DNA from: Glaciecola sp. UBA2563
GTDB taxonomy: Bacteria > Pseudomonadota > Gammaproteobacteria > Enterobacterales > Alteromonadaceae
DNA length: 29,343 nt
Direction of reading: 5' to 3'
Assembly (NCBI GenBank): GCA_002340325.1
Contig: DDLV01000038.1
Coordinates: forward strand, 1 to 29,343
This document shows positions 1 to 9,532 of this stretch, in pieces. The translations under genes were made by a program, and so were the position numbers. A model generated the notes under the pieces. The model did not search any database and was not told the origin of the DNA. It saw only the letters and a list, made by a program, of their open reading frames with translations. Position 1 is the first letter of the stretch. The number at the start of each line of letters is the position of its first letter.

Positions 1-67
1 GTTTTCGCAGAGCGCCCATGGATTGGGTTTACAGCGACTTTCAAATTACTAATACCTACATTCAAAT
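1..67 (+). repeat. NP1, nested palindrome element, right half only
   Basis: Right half of a family member cut by the window edge. The shared core lies at 11-41 on the plus strand (AGCGCCCATGGATTGGGTTT, then ACAGCGACTTT), followed by an arm ending in AATACCTACA. That arm closely resembles the right arm of NP6 (17375-17402). The left half must lie upstream of base 1. A short reading frame starting at the ATG of the core is a by-product of the repeat and not a gene. Confidence 0.75.
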
Positions 68-160
68 GAGCGATGCTTTTGCCAGCAACACTTAAACAGC
101 ACAGAGCCTCATAAACATTAGAAAAATAATAATAAAACGAATTTGGAATGGCGCGAACAT

Positions 161-754
161 ATGGCAACGCGAGATTACGTGCGGCGCGGACAGGCTAGTG
201 GGCCTGTGCGCAAACAAAATAAACGCAATCAAAGTAAGCGAAAAAATAAAGTTACCAAGGAACCTACACCTTGGTTGCGAATGGGCACTGCTATCGCAGT
301 GATTGCCAGTTTTGCTTATGGCCTTTATTGGCTAGAGTCTGAAAAGAGCATTCAATACGACCAAATCGTGGCAAACAGCAATCCAGTGATCACAGAAGAG
401 CAGGCCGAACCCGAAAAGGCCAAGAAACAACAAAAAATACCCGTCATGCGCGAAGAAGAATGGGCATTTATTGATGCGTTACCCGAATATTCTGTCGAAG
501 TTGATGTAGAGGAACTGCCCGAATCAGACAAACTCTATATCATGCAGTGCGGCTCGTTTCGAAAGATTTCTCAAGCAGAATCGCTAAGGGCGAAAATAGC
601 GCTTCAAGGACTAGAGTCTGAAGTTATTGAAAGTAATGGCAGTAACGGTCGCTGGTTTAGAGTTGTGCTTGGTCCGTATGATCGCAAAAGACCTGCTGAA
701 ACAGACCGCCATCAACTTAGACGAGGAAATATTCTGCGCTGCAAAATATGGTGA
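161..754 (+). CDS. ftsN: Cell division protein FtsN (SPOR domain)
   Basis: Late divisome protein that binds septal peptidoglycan and activates septal synthesis. The ATG at 161 gives 197 residues; an in-frame TTG at 143 would add six and is less likely. Visible: a basic cytoplasmic tail (1-40), one membrane helix (about 41-57), a short periplasmic linker with the segment WAFIDALPEY (101-110) that resembles the essential FtsN helix, and a C-terminal SPOR domain (about 122-197) containing YIMQCGSF, RWFRVVLGPY and a closing CKIW. It is shorter than E. coli FtsN (319 residues) because the linker is short. The neighbouring hslVU agrees with the usual ftsN-hslV-hslU order. A palindrome (NP2) begins six bases after the stop, and hslV has its own promoter, so ftsN is probably not cotranscribed with hslVU under heat shock. 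Confidence 0.93.
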   Translation: MATRDYVRRGQASGPVRKQNKRNQSKRKNKVTKEPTPWLRMGTAIAVIASFAYGLYWLESEKSIQYDQIVANSNPVITEEQAEPEKAKKQQKIPVMREEEWAFIDALPEYSVEVDVEELPESDKLYIMQCGSFRKISQAESLRAKIALQGLESEVIESNGSNGRWFRVVLGPYDRKRPAETDRHQLRRGNILRCKIW

Positions 755-760
755 TTCACG

Positions 761-940
761 TCAGCGAAAAGCTGTTCGTTACAAGCGATGCCAATAGCTA
801 CAATAATGTTTACATGTAAAAGACGCTTTAACACGTCCCTGTTCGCTCGGGCTCGCGCGTCCATGCGCTCGCACGCTTTTACATGTAAACATATCTCCGC
901 TATAGCTTTATCGCTTGTAACGAACATCTTTTCGTCAGCG
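761..940 (-). repeat. NP2, nested palindrome element
   Basis: About 180 bp concentric inverted repeat between ftsN and hslV. Outer arms at 773-789 and 910-926 are a perfect 17-bp inverted match (TGTTCGTTACAAGCGAT), extended with mismatches to 761-801 and 900-940. Inner arms at 806-822 and 876-892 are another perfect 17-bp match (ATGTTTACATGTAAAAG), nearly the same as in NP8. The family core lies on the minus strand at 818-847. No T-tract follows the stem on either side. The open frames found here on both strands arise from the palindrome. Confidence 0.9.
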
Positions 941-1001
941 GCTTATCGTCTTCTTAAAATAGCGCAAATGTTTCACTAAGATGAGCAGACGCTAAAAACC
1001 C

Positions 1002-1030
1002 CTTGAAATATCAATCAGCGCCCCCCACCT
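1002..1030 (+). promoter_or_regulatory. Sigma-32 (heat shock) promoter of hslVU
   Basis: CTTGAAA at 1002-1008 matches the sigma-32 -35 consensus exactly. CCCCACCT at 1023-1030 matches the CCCCATNT -10 at the defined positions except one. The spacer is 14 bases, within the usual range. It lies about 50 bases before the hslV start, where heat-shock control of hslVU is expected from E. coli. Confidence 0.8.
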
Positions 1031-1081
1031 CTATTTCTACATAAAAGTAGTTAGTACAGTCGCCTACTGTAGGAGTATTAA

Positions 1082-1606
1082 ATGACAACGATTGTATCTG
1101 TCAGGCGCAATAATCAAGTCGTCGTTGCAGGAGATGGACAAGTATCGCTGGGCAATACAGTGATGAAGGGAAACGCTCGTAAAGTACGTCGTTTGTATAA
1201 CGAAAAGGTACTTGCAGGTTTTGCAGGTGGAACGGCCGATGCGTTTACGTTGTTTGAGAGGTTTGAAAGCAAACTTGAGATGCATCAGGGACATTTAACC
1301 AAAGCCGCCGTGGAATTAGCAAAAGACTGGCGTACTGATCGCATGCTTAGGCGCTTAGAAGCATTACTAGCAGTTGCAGATCATACAGCATCACTCATCA
1401 TCACGGGAAATGGAGATGTAGTGCAACCTGAACACGATTTGATTGCCATCGGTTCTGGGGGCCCATTTGCTCAAGCTGCTGCAACAGCACTTTTACAAAA
1501 TACAGAATTAGAGGCTGTTGATATTGCGAGTAAATCCTTGCATATTGCGGGTGATATTTGTGTTTTCACAAATCAAAATCCCACCATTGAGACGCTCGAA
1601 TATTAG
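1082..1606 (+). CDS. hslV: ATP-dependent protease proteolytic subunit HslV (ClpQ)
   Basis: Threonine peptidase that forms a double hexamer capped by HslU and degrades unfolded or regulatory proteins in the cytoplasm. The 174-residue length matches the family. Removal of Met1 would expose Thr2 as the N-terminal nucleophile (MTTIVSVRR). The conserved GDGQVS, GNARKVRR (catalytic-site lysine region), AGFAGGTADAFTL and AIGSGGPFAQAAA blocks are all present. The start is supported by AGGAG at 1071-1075. hslU follows after 77 bases on the same strand, so the two form one transcript behind the sigma-32-like promoter at 1002-1030. Confidence 0.98.
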   Translation: MTTIVSVRRNNQVVVAGDGQVSLGNTVMKGNARKVRRLYNEKVLAGFAGGTADAFTLFERFESKLEMHQGHLTKAAVELAKDWRTDRMLRRLEALLAVADHTASLIITGNGDVVQPEHDLIAIGSGGPFAQAAATALLQNTELEAVDIASKSLHIAGDICVFTNQNPTIETLEY

Positions 1607-1683
1607 ATATATCACGCCAAAAAAACAAAGAGCTTCCACCAAAGTAAAATGGATAATCGAAGAGAGTTAGAGGTAAAAGATTC

Positions 1684-3018
1684 ATGTCTGAAATGACACC
1701 AAGAGAAATAGTGCATGCATTAGATAAGCATATAATCGGACAAGATGGCGCTAAGCGCGCAGTGTCTATTGCGTTGAGAAACCGATGGCGTCGTATGCAG
1801 TTACAACCAGAACTAAGACAAGAAGTCACGCCAAAGAATATTCTCATGATAGGACCTACTGGCGTCGGTAAAACCGAAATTGCCAGGCGTCTTGCCAAAC
1901 TTGCCAATGCACCCTTCATAAAAGTCGAAGCGACTAAATTCACAGAAGTTGGCTATGTTGGTAAGGAAGTTGAAACTATCGTACGCGATCTTGCTGATAT
2001 CGCTGTGAAGATGACAAAAGAGACTGAGTCGGCAAAAGTGCGCTTTAGAGCAGAAGAAGCAGCTGAAGAAAGAATTCTTGATATCTTAATACCTCCTGCA
2101 AAAGACATGTTTGGTGAAGCAGAATCTAAACCAGAAAATGAAAGAGGCGCTAGACAGAGTTTCCGTAAAAAACTACGCGAAGGCAAACTCGATGATACCG
2201 AAATAGAAATTGATATTGCGCTGCCTCAAGTTGGCGTTGAAATAATGGCACCTCCCGGCATGGAAGAGATGACAAATCAATTGCAAAGTATGTTTCAAAA
2301 CCTCTCAGGTGACAAAAAGAAAAACAAGAAGCTCAAAATCAAAGACGCTTTTAAATTACTGGTAGAGGAAGAATCCTCGAAACTTCTCAATCACGAAGAT
2401 CTAAAAGAAAAAGCGATTGAATCACTTGAACAAAACGGCATCGTATTCATTGATGAAGTAGATAAGATATGCAAACGTGAGGGTGCAAGCGGTGCTGATG
2501 TTAGCCGCGAAGGGGTCCAGCGCGATTTGTTGCCGCTTGTCGAAGGTTCGACGGTTTCGACTAAACACGGTATGGTTAAAACGGATCACATCCTTTTTAT
2601 TGCTTCTGGTGCTTTTCAAATGTCCAAACCCTCAGATTTGATACCAGAACTACAGGGAAGATTACCGATTCGGGTAGAATTATCCGCGCTTACCGTTGAT
2701 GATTTTGTTCGCATCCTCACAGAGCCCAATGCGTCATTGACAGAACAGTATAGAGCGCTATTAAATACGGAAGGTGTTCACATTTCTTTTGATGACTCCG
2801 GTATCAAGCGAATAGCTGAAGCTGCATGGCAGGTAAACGAAAAAACCGAAAACATTGGCGCAAGAAGGTTGCATACCGTGATGGAACGGCTGATGGAGGA
2901 GATAAGTTTTGACGCATCTGAAAAAGACGGCGAAAGCATCGTTATAGATGCGGATTATGTCAACAAACATCTGGAAGCACTTGTCGAAAACGAAGATCTT
3001 TCTCGATTTATTTTATAG
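1684..3018 (+). CDS. hslU: HslU (ClpY) AAA+ unfoldase of the HslUV protease
   Basis: AAA+ ATPase that unfolds substrates and threads them into HslV. It is 444 residues, the normal family length. Visible: an N-terminal PREIVHALDKHIIGQ segment, Walker A GPTGVGKTE (57-65), the pore motif GYVGKE, an intermediate I-domain rich in charged residues (about 110-240), Walker B VFIDEVDK (254-261), a GRLPIRVEL sensor/arginine-finger region, and the C-terminal tail ending SRFIL that docks into HslV. A purine-rich AGAGGT lies about 10 bases before the ATG. The gene is intact and ends 38 bases before palindrome NP3. Confidence 0.98.
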   Translation: MSEMTPREIVHALDKHIIGQDGAKRAVSIALRNRWRRMQLQPELRQEVTPKNILMIGPTGVGKTEIARRLAKLANAPFIKVEATKFTEVGYVGKEVETIVRDLADIAVKMTKETESAKVRFRAEEAAEERILDILIPPAKDMFGEAESKPENERGARQSFRKKLREGKLDDTEIEIDIALPQVGVEIMAPPGMEEMTNQLQSMFQNLSGDKKKNKKLKIKDAFKLLVEEESSKLLNHEDLKEKAIESLEQNGIVFIDEVDKICKREGASGADVSREGVQRDLLPLVEGSTVSTKHGMVKTDHILFIASGAFQMSKPSDLIPELQGRLPIRVELSALTVDDFVRILTEPNASLTEQYRALLNTEGVHISFDDSGIKRIAEAAWQVNEKTENIGARRLHTVMERLMEEISFDASEKDGESIVIDADYVNKHLEALVENEDLSRFIL

Positions 3019-3056
3019 GTAGACTCGATTTAGCCTCGTCATCGTGATGTAAGTCA

Positions 3057-3219
3057 AATGCTGTTCGTTTATGCGACAAAGCGCCTAGCGTAGGGATGTT
3101 GATTTTTAAAAGTGTGCTCGCGCATGGATGCGCGAGCCCAAGCGTCCATGGATGGTACAAAGCGACTTTTAAAAATTAACATGCCGCAGCTAGAAAGCCT
3201 AGCTTAAACGAACGGCATT
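3057..3219 (+). repeat. NP3, nested palindrome element
   Basis: Concentric palindrome between hslU and tamA. The outer arm AATGCTGTTCGTTT at 3057-3070 pairs with 3206-3219 (one mismatch). The inner arm at 3096-3113 pairs with 3165-3182. A perfect side hairpin GCTCGCGCAT-GG-ATGCGCGAGC sits at 3117-3138. The core is on the plus strand at 3141-3170. Weaker pairing extends to about 3040 and 3236. NP3 is a near-identical inverted copy of NP7 (21748-21910). Confidence 0.92.
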
Positions 3220-3515
3220 AAATGGAAACCACGATCTCTTTGCAAGGAATGACGTTCTTTTGTAGGGTAGTGTGATAAGAGACCCTGATTTCATCAGGGT
3301 GACGGCGATAAATGCAACATAACCGCAAAATTATTGTCTATATTTAACCCTATACGTGTCCCTTGCTAATATAAATAATAAAAAAGTTAACACATCCGTG
3401 TGCCGTATTCTGCTTCCTTGCAGATATATACATAGTATCTAAAACACTTTGGGATAAATACTGGTCAATGCGCCAGTTCTTTTTCTTTCACATTATTGTG
3501 CCATTTGGCTAATTG
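3220..3515. other. Spacer before tamA with a small solo hairpin
   Basis: No gene seen. A perfect 8-bp stem with a three-base loop lies at 3282-3300 (ACCCTGAT-TTC-ATCAGGGT), framed by GAGA on the left and GACG on the right and not followed by a T-tract. The same GAGA...TGACG framing appears in the outermost shell of NP9, so this may be a solo copy of that outer shell. The AT-rich stretch 3340-3480 probably holds the tamA promoter, but no convincing -35/-10 pair was picked out. Confidence 0.5.
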
Positions 3516-5357
3516 ATGGGTAAAATCATATTCGTGCACGTTGTTTGTAAAAATTCGATAAAGCTTGTCAAATGCATAGCGATGATGCTTGTATTTGCGT
3601 GTTTTTCGAGTAATGCAGACGATAATCGGTTTTCAATAAGTGGGTTAGACAATAGCGACATTGAGAACAACGTAAATCTCTACTTGCGTCAGCTACCAGA
3701 GTTCGACGTGAATTCAAATGCTGAACTTTACTCAAACAGCGTAAAAGCAAAAGTTGAGACGGCGCTGCAGGCATTCTCCTACTATAACGCTTCAATAGTT
3801 GTCACACCGTTAGCCTCTGATAACAACGATAATAGTGAAAATATCGACATTGGTTGGTCTATCGATATCTCGCTTAATCAAGCGACAAAAGTTAACAGAG
3901 TGGTTCTAGTCAATGATTTAGCAAACATACAAGCGGATGCAGTTCCTGAAGATATATTGGCAGTTTTAAGGGAGATTGAAGCTTTTAGCGGCGAAGTACT
4001 TGAGCATGATAAATATGAAAGTGCCAAAAGTAGGCTGAGAGCACTTGCACTTTTTTACGGTTTCTTTGACTTTTCCTTTCCGCTGCACAAGCTCGCTATT
4101 ACGCCAAACGCGGAAAATACGGGTTCAGACGCACTCATTCACTGGATTTTCTTTTTTGGCAACCGGTATAAGTTTGGAGATGTTGAGTATTTAGAATTTA
4201 CCGACGCTAAACCCTTGGTGACCGACGTTAAAACGTTCGAAAAAGGCGAATTTTTTGAACAGAGCCAAATCAGTAATTTCTCTATTGATTTACAAAGCAC
4301 CAATTATTTCGAACGAGCCATTGCCAGAGCAAATGCCGAAAAATCAGAAGGCTTCTTTGTACCTATTGAAGTGATTTTAACGCCTAAACCCAGAGATAAA
4401 TTCAATTTTGGCGTGGGTGTCTCAACCGATACTGGACCGCGCTTCACCGCAGAATGGCGAAGGCCATGGGTGAATCTGGCAGGGCATTCCATCACAAGTA
4501 ATTTATTTATTTCAAGGCCTCAACAAAGCGTTGAATTTGGTTATCGAATACCCAAAGGTAACCCGCTTAAAGACTTCATAGACATCCAGTTAGGTTATAA
4601 GCTGGTGGATGAAAACCAGACGCAAAGTGACACGTTTAGCCTTGCATTACTCAGACAATATGGTGCGAAAAACCCAGATGATTGGGATTTTATCCCCTTT
4701 GTTCGATTCAGTCAGGAGGGGTTTGAGCAGGGTATTGAAGCACCAAGGGTCACGACCCGCCTGTTAACGCCTGGCGTCACCTACAGTCGAATAAGGAAAC
4801 GAGGCGACTTGTTTGTGACATGGGGTGATCGTCAACAGATTACGCTGTCTGGCGGATCAAAAGCGCTTGTGTCTGATATTGATGTAGCAAAGATTCATTA
4901 TCAAACCAAATGGATAAGAGAGTCTGGAAAACATCGATTGATTCTGCGCGCCGAAGCGGGTGCAATTGCTACGGATGATTTTGATAGATTGCCCTCAAGT
5001 GAACGATTTTTCGCAGGAGGTGACCAAAGCATTCGAGGGTTCGGCTTGAATGAGATTTCTGACGTTAATGTGCAAACCAATCTTGATGGTGACACTGAGT
5101 TTGAGCTGGTGGGTGGACGCTATCTCGGCGTTGGCAGTGTTGAATACGTCTATGGTGTTACGGACAGCTTTCAAGGCGCGGTATTTGTTGATGCTGGAAG
5201 TGCAAGTGATGAGTTTGCCAAGGATCTAGCGCACGGATACGGCTTGGGAGTGCATTGGTTGTCGCCTATCGGTAGAGTCAGACTTTACATTGCTAGAGGG
5301 GAAAGTGAGATAGAGAATACATACCGCATCCACCTCAACATAGGTCCTGGCCTATGA
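3516..5357 (+). CDS. tamA: Outer membrane translocation and assembly protein TamA
   Basis: Omp85-family outer membrane protein which, with TamB, helps insert some outer membrane proteins and move lipid between membranes. From the ATG at 3516 it is about 613 residues, near the usual ~580. A long N-terminus precedes a hydrophobic signal segment ending near FACFSSNA (about 22-35). POTRA-type alpha/beta repeats follow (about 38-265), then a beta barrel (about 270 to the end) with GVGVSTDTGPRF, EFGYRIP and the FFAGGDQSIRGFG motif (about 497-509) that carries the Omp85 (V/I)RG(F/Y) signature. The end, RIHLNIGPGL, is a typical closing strand. An adjacent TTG at 3513 is an alternative start; the ribosome site is weak either way. 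The stop overlaps the tamB start, which indicates coupled translation. Confidence 0.94.
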   Translation: MGKIIFVHVVCKNSIKLVKCIAMMLVFACFSSNADDNRFSISGLDNSDIENNVNLYLRQLPEFDVNSNAELYSNSVKAKVETALQAFSYYNASIVVTPLASDNNDNSENIDIGWSIDISLNQATKVNRVVLVNDLANIQADAVPEDILAVLREIEAFSGEVLEHDKYESAKSRLRALALFYGFFDFSFPLHKLAITPNAENTGSDALIHWIFFFGNRYKFGDVEYLEFTDAKPLVTDVKTFEKGEFFEQSQISNFSIDLQSTNYFERAIARANAEKSEGFFVPIEVILTPKPRDKFNFGVGVSTDTGPRFTAEWRRPWVNLAGHSITSNLFISRPQQSVEFGYRIPKGNPLKDFIDIQLGYKLVDENQTQSDTFSLALLRQYGAKNPDDWDFIPFVRFSQEGFEQGIEAPRVTTRLLTPGVTYSRIRKRGDLFVTWGDRQQITLSGGSKALVSDIDVAKIHYQTKWIRESGKHRLILRAEAGAIATDDFDRLPSSERFFAGGDQSIRGFGLNEISDVNVQTNLDGDTEFELVGGRYLGVGSVEYVYGVTDSFQGAVFVDAGSASDEFAKDLAHGYGLGVHWLSPIGRVRLYIARGESEIENTYRIHLNIGPGL

Positions 5358-8300
5358 ATATGTCGATCTCACCGTTTACTAGGTTCACGGCGAAGCTTTT
5401 TTTGTTCTTTGTTGGAATACTTCTTTTAATAACACTTTTGTTACCCACGCAGGTGGGGGTGAAAACTATCCTTAAGGTTGCGGAAAACTTTATCGATATC
5501 GAGTACGCTGGCGTAAACGGCAGTTTGTATTCAACACTCTCAATCGAGCGACTTTTGATTGCATACCAAGATGGTGATGTTGAGATTGATAACCTGAGTA
5601 TAGACTTGTCGCTTTTCAGGCTTTTTGACCTCGATATGCACATCAATAGAGCCAGCGTTGACACACTGGTTGTGAATCAACGCAGTGAAAGTAAAACAGA
5701 AGAAAACAAGGATACGTCAAGCGCCTACTTTGTGTCACCTACTGATATCGGTATTGAGCAGTTCGATGTTAGCAACTTTACCTTCATACAAAATAATGTA
5801 CGGAAATTGTCTTTCACATCACTCAGCGTAAATACATTAGCGTTAGAAGAAAGCAATTTGCGTGTGAATGATATTTCATTTGGGACAATTACCGTTTTCA
5901 GCACAGAGGAAGAAGCTGAAGAAAAATCACCGAAAGACTTTGAAAATCGTATGCAGGATTGGTTGACTATGCTTGAACAGCCACCTTCAATACAGCTACC
6001 CAACGTATTCATCCCACTAAATATTCAACTTGATCGACTTTTCGTAGGCAGTGTTGTGCAAACCAAATCGCAAACACCTCAGCAATTCACACAACAACCG
6101 ACTTCAAATGCAGACTCCAAATCGCTGATGAGCGAGCTATTAGTTTCAGTCAACATCGACCAGCAAGTGGTTACGTTATCACTTTCATCGTTTGCAAATG
6201 CATTGCTGACAGGCACGCAGGTAGAGTTGGATGGCTCCGTTGATTTGTCCCAAAACTATGCCCATAGACTGAGCCTTTTGCTTGTGCACAATCAACAGTT
6301 TTTAAAAGGCAGATTTGAAGGTGACGTGTATAAACAGCAGACTGTTCTTGAAGACGGCCAGAACACACTGGTAGATATTAACATTGAAGCTGAACTTGAT
6401 AGCCAAGATTTTCCATTGGATATTGACCTTAAAGCAAATGATGTGAGTTCGATATTTCGATTCTTAAACATTGACCTGCCCAACGCAAAGATACAATCCC
6501 TTGCAATGACATTAAATGGTGATTGGCGTACAGGTTTTATTGTCATATCTGATGGCCAGTTAACATATGCTAATTCAGCACTCAACCAGAGCGTTAGCCG
6601 GCTTGCGGAGATTGCTGGCAAGATGGTGTTAAAGCCATCGGAGTATGAAATTCAAATTGATGATTATTCTATTTCGGGGGAAGTTGGGAGACTCACTATC
6701 AATGGTGGTTCTGCACTCACAACTGCAACACAAGATACGCAGTGGACTAGCCAATACAGTTTAAATATCGATAATTTTCAAGCGAATAAACTTCATCAAG
6801 CATTACCAGATTTAATCTCTGGCACGCTTAACCTCGCATCCGACATCAAAATAAATAGCGCATCCGGGACGCTTTCCTGTCAAAACATCAATGTAGTTAT
6901 AGTTTCACACAAACCAGTCCTCCAAGAACCTGCCTCAAAGCAACTGGCCTCCAAACAACTAGCTGTAGACTGCGCGCTTACGCTTGCTGAAACGGGTAAA
7001 TTGCAGGTAGATAATGTGTCCGTTTCACTTGGAGAAAACACCTTAAAAAGTGAAGGTCATATCACATTTCCTGAGTCAGCATTATGGAAATACTCTGAAC
7101 AATGGCATGCGCAAACGGAATTGGCACTCGATATTGATACTTCAGCAACTAATCTGTCGCAAATTATCGAAGGCTTGGAAGGTGGCGCAGAGCTAACAAC
7201 AGAAATAGACGGACAACTGCTAGAGCCTGACCTAGTGCTTAGGGCAACTGCAGAGGATATCGATTATAACGATATGTCAGTAAGACAATTGCGTGTTGAC
7301 GCAAACACCAGCGGGACAAATAACTGGCAAGGCTCGTTGTCGTTAAACGCCAAAGACGTGTCTATAAACAACCAAGTCGTGCAATCAACAATTGTTAGTC
7401 TAGATGGAGACATTGACAAACAAAATCTGAAGATTGATGTGATAGGAGAGGATTGGGCAACCAATCAACATATCAAAGCAACGCTTTTGGATATCGAATC
7501 TTTGCATTGGGAAGGAATGTGGGAAGAGGGCGTCGTTAAGTATAACGACTATGCACTAAACAAAGAGAACGACACAGCATTTTCCATTAATCTCAAGGAA
7601 AAACTGGCAAGCCTTGCATCGCACTGTTGGAACGAAGCAAAAGCGGATGCTGAAATATGTGCCAACACGCTTGAATTCAAAGAAGATAAATTAAATTTCG
7701 ATACGACGGTATTTGTGAATGTTGGTGTTTTACTGCACGAATTTGAACCAGAGCTCTTTCGAGCCGGTAGCGAGCTTTCACTTACATCGACAGTCAAAGG
7801 GCAACATGCAATGCAGGATGGCATCAAGTTAGCCAGTGCTAATCTTATGCAAGGGACACTTCTAACCGCGAATCACACCTTGGACGTTTCGGCCATTGTC
7901 GCGAATATTAATGCCACTCAAAACGAAATCAACACGGTCATGTACGCAGGCACTGAAGAAACCGGAAGAGTCGGCTTGTCATCAAAGCTTAAATTGACCC
8001 AAGGGGCATATCAACATTCTGGAAATTTATCTATCAATGACCTGCAATTGTCACTTTTACAGCGCTTTGCGCCCGCCATTAATCGACTGCAGGGCGTTAT
8101 TAACGCGGGGATAAAGTTTGAAGGAGACATAGCCAAACCTGAATTGTTTGGAGATGCCGTCATTAAAGATGGGGCCCTGACACTCGATGCGTATACATAT
8201 CCGTTAACAGAGTTCGCGCAGAATATTGTATTTGAGTCAAAAACTGCAAAGACTGAGGGTAGCTTTAAATTGGGCGATGGCGCGGCTGACTTTTCTGCAC

Positions 8301-9349
8301 AAATTGATTTTGATTCAAATTTGGCAGTAACAGGTGATATCAATGGTAGAGGATTGGAGATTGCTTATCAGAACTTTGATTTAACAACGAGCCCACGTAT
8401 CGATTTTGCGATGTCACCTGAACTCATTGATGTGGATGGAAAAATCGTTATTGATGCCACAACAATCAAAATTGATAGCCTACCAGAATCACTTAAGTCT
8501 CCATCATCAGACGTCATTGTGATCGGCCAGAAGCCGCCAGAGCCTTTGTTGCCAATTGCCTTAGATATAAATCTCAATGTATTAGTTGATCCAACAGAAA
8601 AGGAAACGATTCAGATAGATGCGATGGGTTTGAGGGCCAGTCTTAGTGGTGATCTGGACTTGAAGGTGATTCAGGAGCCTGGCAGTGAAGAAAATACTTA
8701 CCAACCTATGCAGACATTTTTAAACGGCTATGTAAATGTGTTAACAGGCTCCTACAACGCCTGGGGACAAGCATTGCAAATCCAAAGCGGAAGCATTTAT
8801 TTTAACGGTGAGCCATCATTGCCGCAGTTTGACATAAGTGCCATTCGAAACCCGCTGAATGTGGAAGGCGATGTCACAGTAGGTATAAGGGCAACTGGCA
8901 ATCCTATTCTTCCAAAAATTGAGCTGTTTTCAGACCCCGTTATGGAACAAGCAAGACAGATTTCTTATTTGCTCCGAGGCCAAGATTTAAGCGGTGGTTC
9001 CGAGGGCACGCTTAATACAAGCCTTATCAATATTTTGGTAGGCTTTGGTGTTGGTCGGAATGAAAACCGAGTCGCATCGTTGGGCAAAGCGCTTGGCTTT
9101 GACTCGCTGAACGTACAGGCCGCCGGTCAGGGTGACTCGACGCAGGTTCAGGTCACAGGTCGGATCGCAGATGACTTGCAAATTACCTATGCTGTTGGTG
9201 TTTTTGATGCTGCAAGTGAAGTGATTCTAAAATATCAATTGCTACCTCAACTATACATAGAAGCAACGAGTGGTATTAACAATGCACTGGATATGTTTTA
9301 TGAATTCAGTCGCGGCACGATGGTATCCGAGGTACCAGTCAATGAATAA
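5354..9349 (+). CDS. tamB: Translocation and assembly module protein TamB
   Basis: Long inner-membrane-anchored periplasmic protein that bridges to TamA and carries hydrophobic cargo along a beta-taco groove. The length, 1331 residues, is typical (E. coli about 1259). An N-terminal membrane anchor lies at about 14-31 (LFLFFVGILLLITLLL), followed by long AsmA/TamB-type beta-repeat sequence. The conserved C-terminal domain (former DUF490, about 960-1331) has GSYNAWGQALQI, SGSIYFNG, ISYLLRG, and a closing LYIEATSGINNALDMFYEFSRG-like segment. The ATG lies in an ATGA overlap with the tamA stop. The gene ends just before NP4, facing the amidase gene on the other strand. Confidence 0.96.
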   Translation: MNMSISPFTRFTAKLFLFFVGILLLITLLLPTQVGVKTILKVAENFIDIEYAGVNGSLYSTLSIERLLIAYQDGDVEIDNLSIDLSLFRLFDLDMHINRASVDTLVVNQRSESKTEENKDTSSAYFVSPTDIGIEQFDVSNFTFIQNNVRKLSFTSLSVNTLALEESNLRVNDISFGTITVFSTEEEAEEKSPKDFENRMQDWLTMLEQPPSIQLPNVFIPLNIQLDRLFVGSVVQTKSQTPQQFTQQPTSNADSKSLMSELLVSVNIDQQVVTLSLSSFANALLTGTQVELDGSVDLSQNYAHRLSLLLVHNQQFLKGRFEGDVYKQQTVLEDGQNTLVDINIEAELDSQDFPLDIDLKANDVSSIFRFLNIDLPNAKIQSLAMTLNGDWRTGFIVISDGQLTYANSALNQSVSRLAEIAGKMVLKPSEYEIQIDDYSISGEVGRLTINGGSALTTATQDTQWTSQYSLNIDNFQANKLHQALPDLISGTLNLASDIKINSASGTLSCQNINVVIVSHKPVLQEPASKQLASKQLAVDCALTLAETGKLQVDNVSVSLGENTLKSEGHITFPESALWKYSEQWHAQTELALDIDTSATNLSQIIEGLEGGAELTTEIDGQLLEPDLVLRATAEDIDYNDMSVRQLRVDANTSGTNNWQGSLSLNAKDVSINNQVVQSTIVSLDGDIDKQNLKIDVIGEDWATNQHIKATLLDIESLHWEGMWEEGVVKYNDYALNKENDTAFSINLKEKLASLASHCWNEAKADAEICANTLEFKEDKLNFDTTVFVNVGVLLHEFEPELFRAGSELSLTSTVKGQHAMQDGIKLASANLMQGTLLTANHTLDVSAIVANINATQNEINTVMYAGTEETGRVGLSSKLKLTQGAYQHSGNLSINDLQLSLLQRFAPAINRLQGVINAGIKFEGDIAKPELFGDAVIKDGALTLDAYTYPLTEFAQNIVFESKTAKTEGSFKLGDGAADFSAQIDFDSNLAVTGDINGRGLEIAYQNFDLTTSPRIDFAMSPELIDVDGKIVIDATTIKIDSLPESLKSPSSDVIVIGQKPPEPLLPIALDINLNVLVDPTEKETIQIDAMGLRASLSGDLDLKVIQEPGSEENTYQPMQTFLNGYVNVLTGSYNAWGQALQIQSGSIYFNGEPSLPQFDISAIRNPLNVEGDVTVGIRATGNPILPKIELFSDPVMEQARQISYLLRGQDLSGGSEGTLNTSLINILVGFGVGRNENRVASLGKALGFDSLNVQAAGQGDSTQVQVTGRIADDLQITYAVGVFDAASEVILKYQLLPQLYIEATSGINNALDMFYEFSRGTMVSEVPVNE

Positions 9350-9372
9350 CTGACGTAAACGACTTTTGTAGA

Positions 9373-9497
9373 GTTTATGGGGAATATGCCAATTTTTAAA
9401 GTCGCTATAAACCCATCTATGGGCGCTCTGCAAATTTAGTTCGCGCTGTGCAACAGATGAATTTGAAGCTTTAAAAATTGGCATGTTCCCCATAAAC
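9373..9497 (-). repeat. NP4, nested palindrome element
   Basis: Compact copy between the convergent tamB and amidase genes. The 29-base arms at 9373-9401 and 9469-9497 match at 28 of 29 positions. The core is on the minus strand at 9398-9427, with a small CCCAT-CT-ATGGG hairpin at 9412-9423. The distal loop holds TTCGCGCTGTGCAAC, also found in reverse in NP5 as TGCACAGCGCGAA. The arm sequence differs from all other copies here except for the closing AAAG. Confidence 0.93.
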
Positions 9498-9532
9498 CCC
9501 CATATATCCGAGTTAAACATTCGAACAATAAA

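Noticed and set aside
712..979. Open frames on both strands of the ftsN-hslV spacer
   Set aside because: They are mirror images produced by palindrome NP2 and have no ribosome site or protein-like composition.
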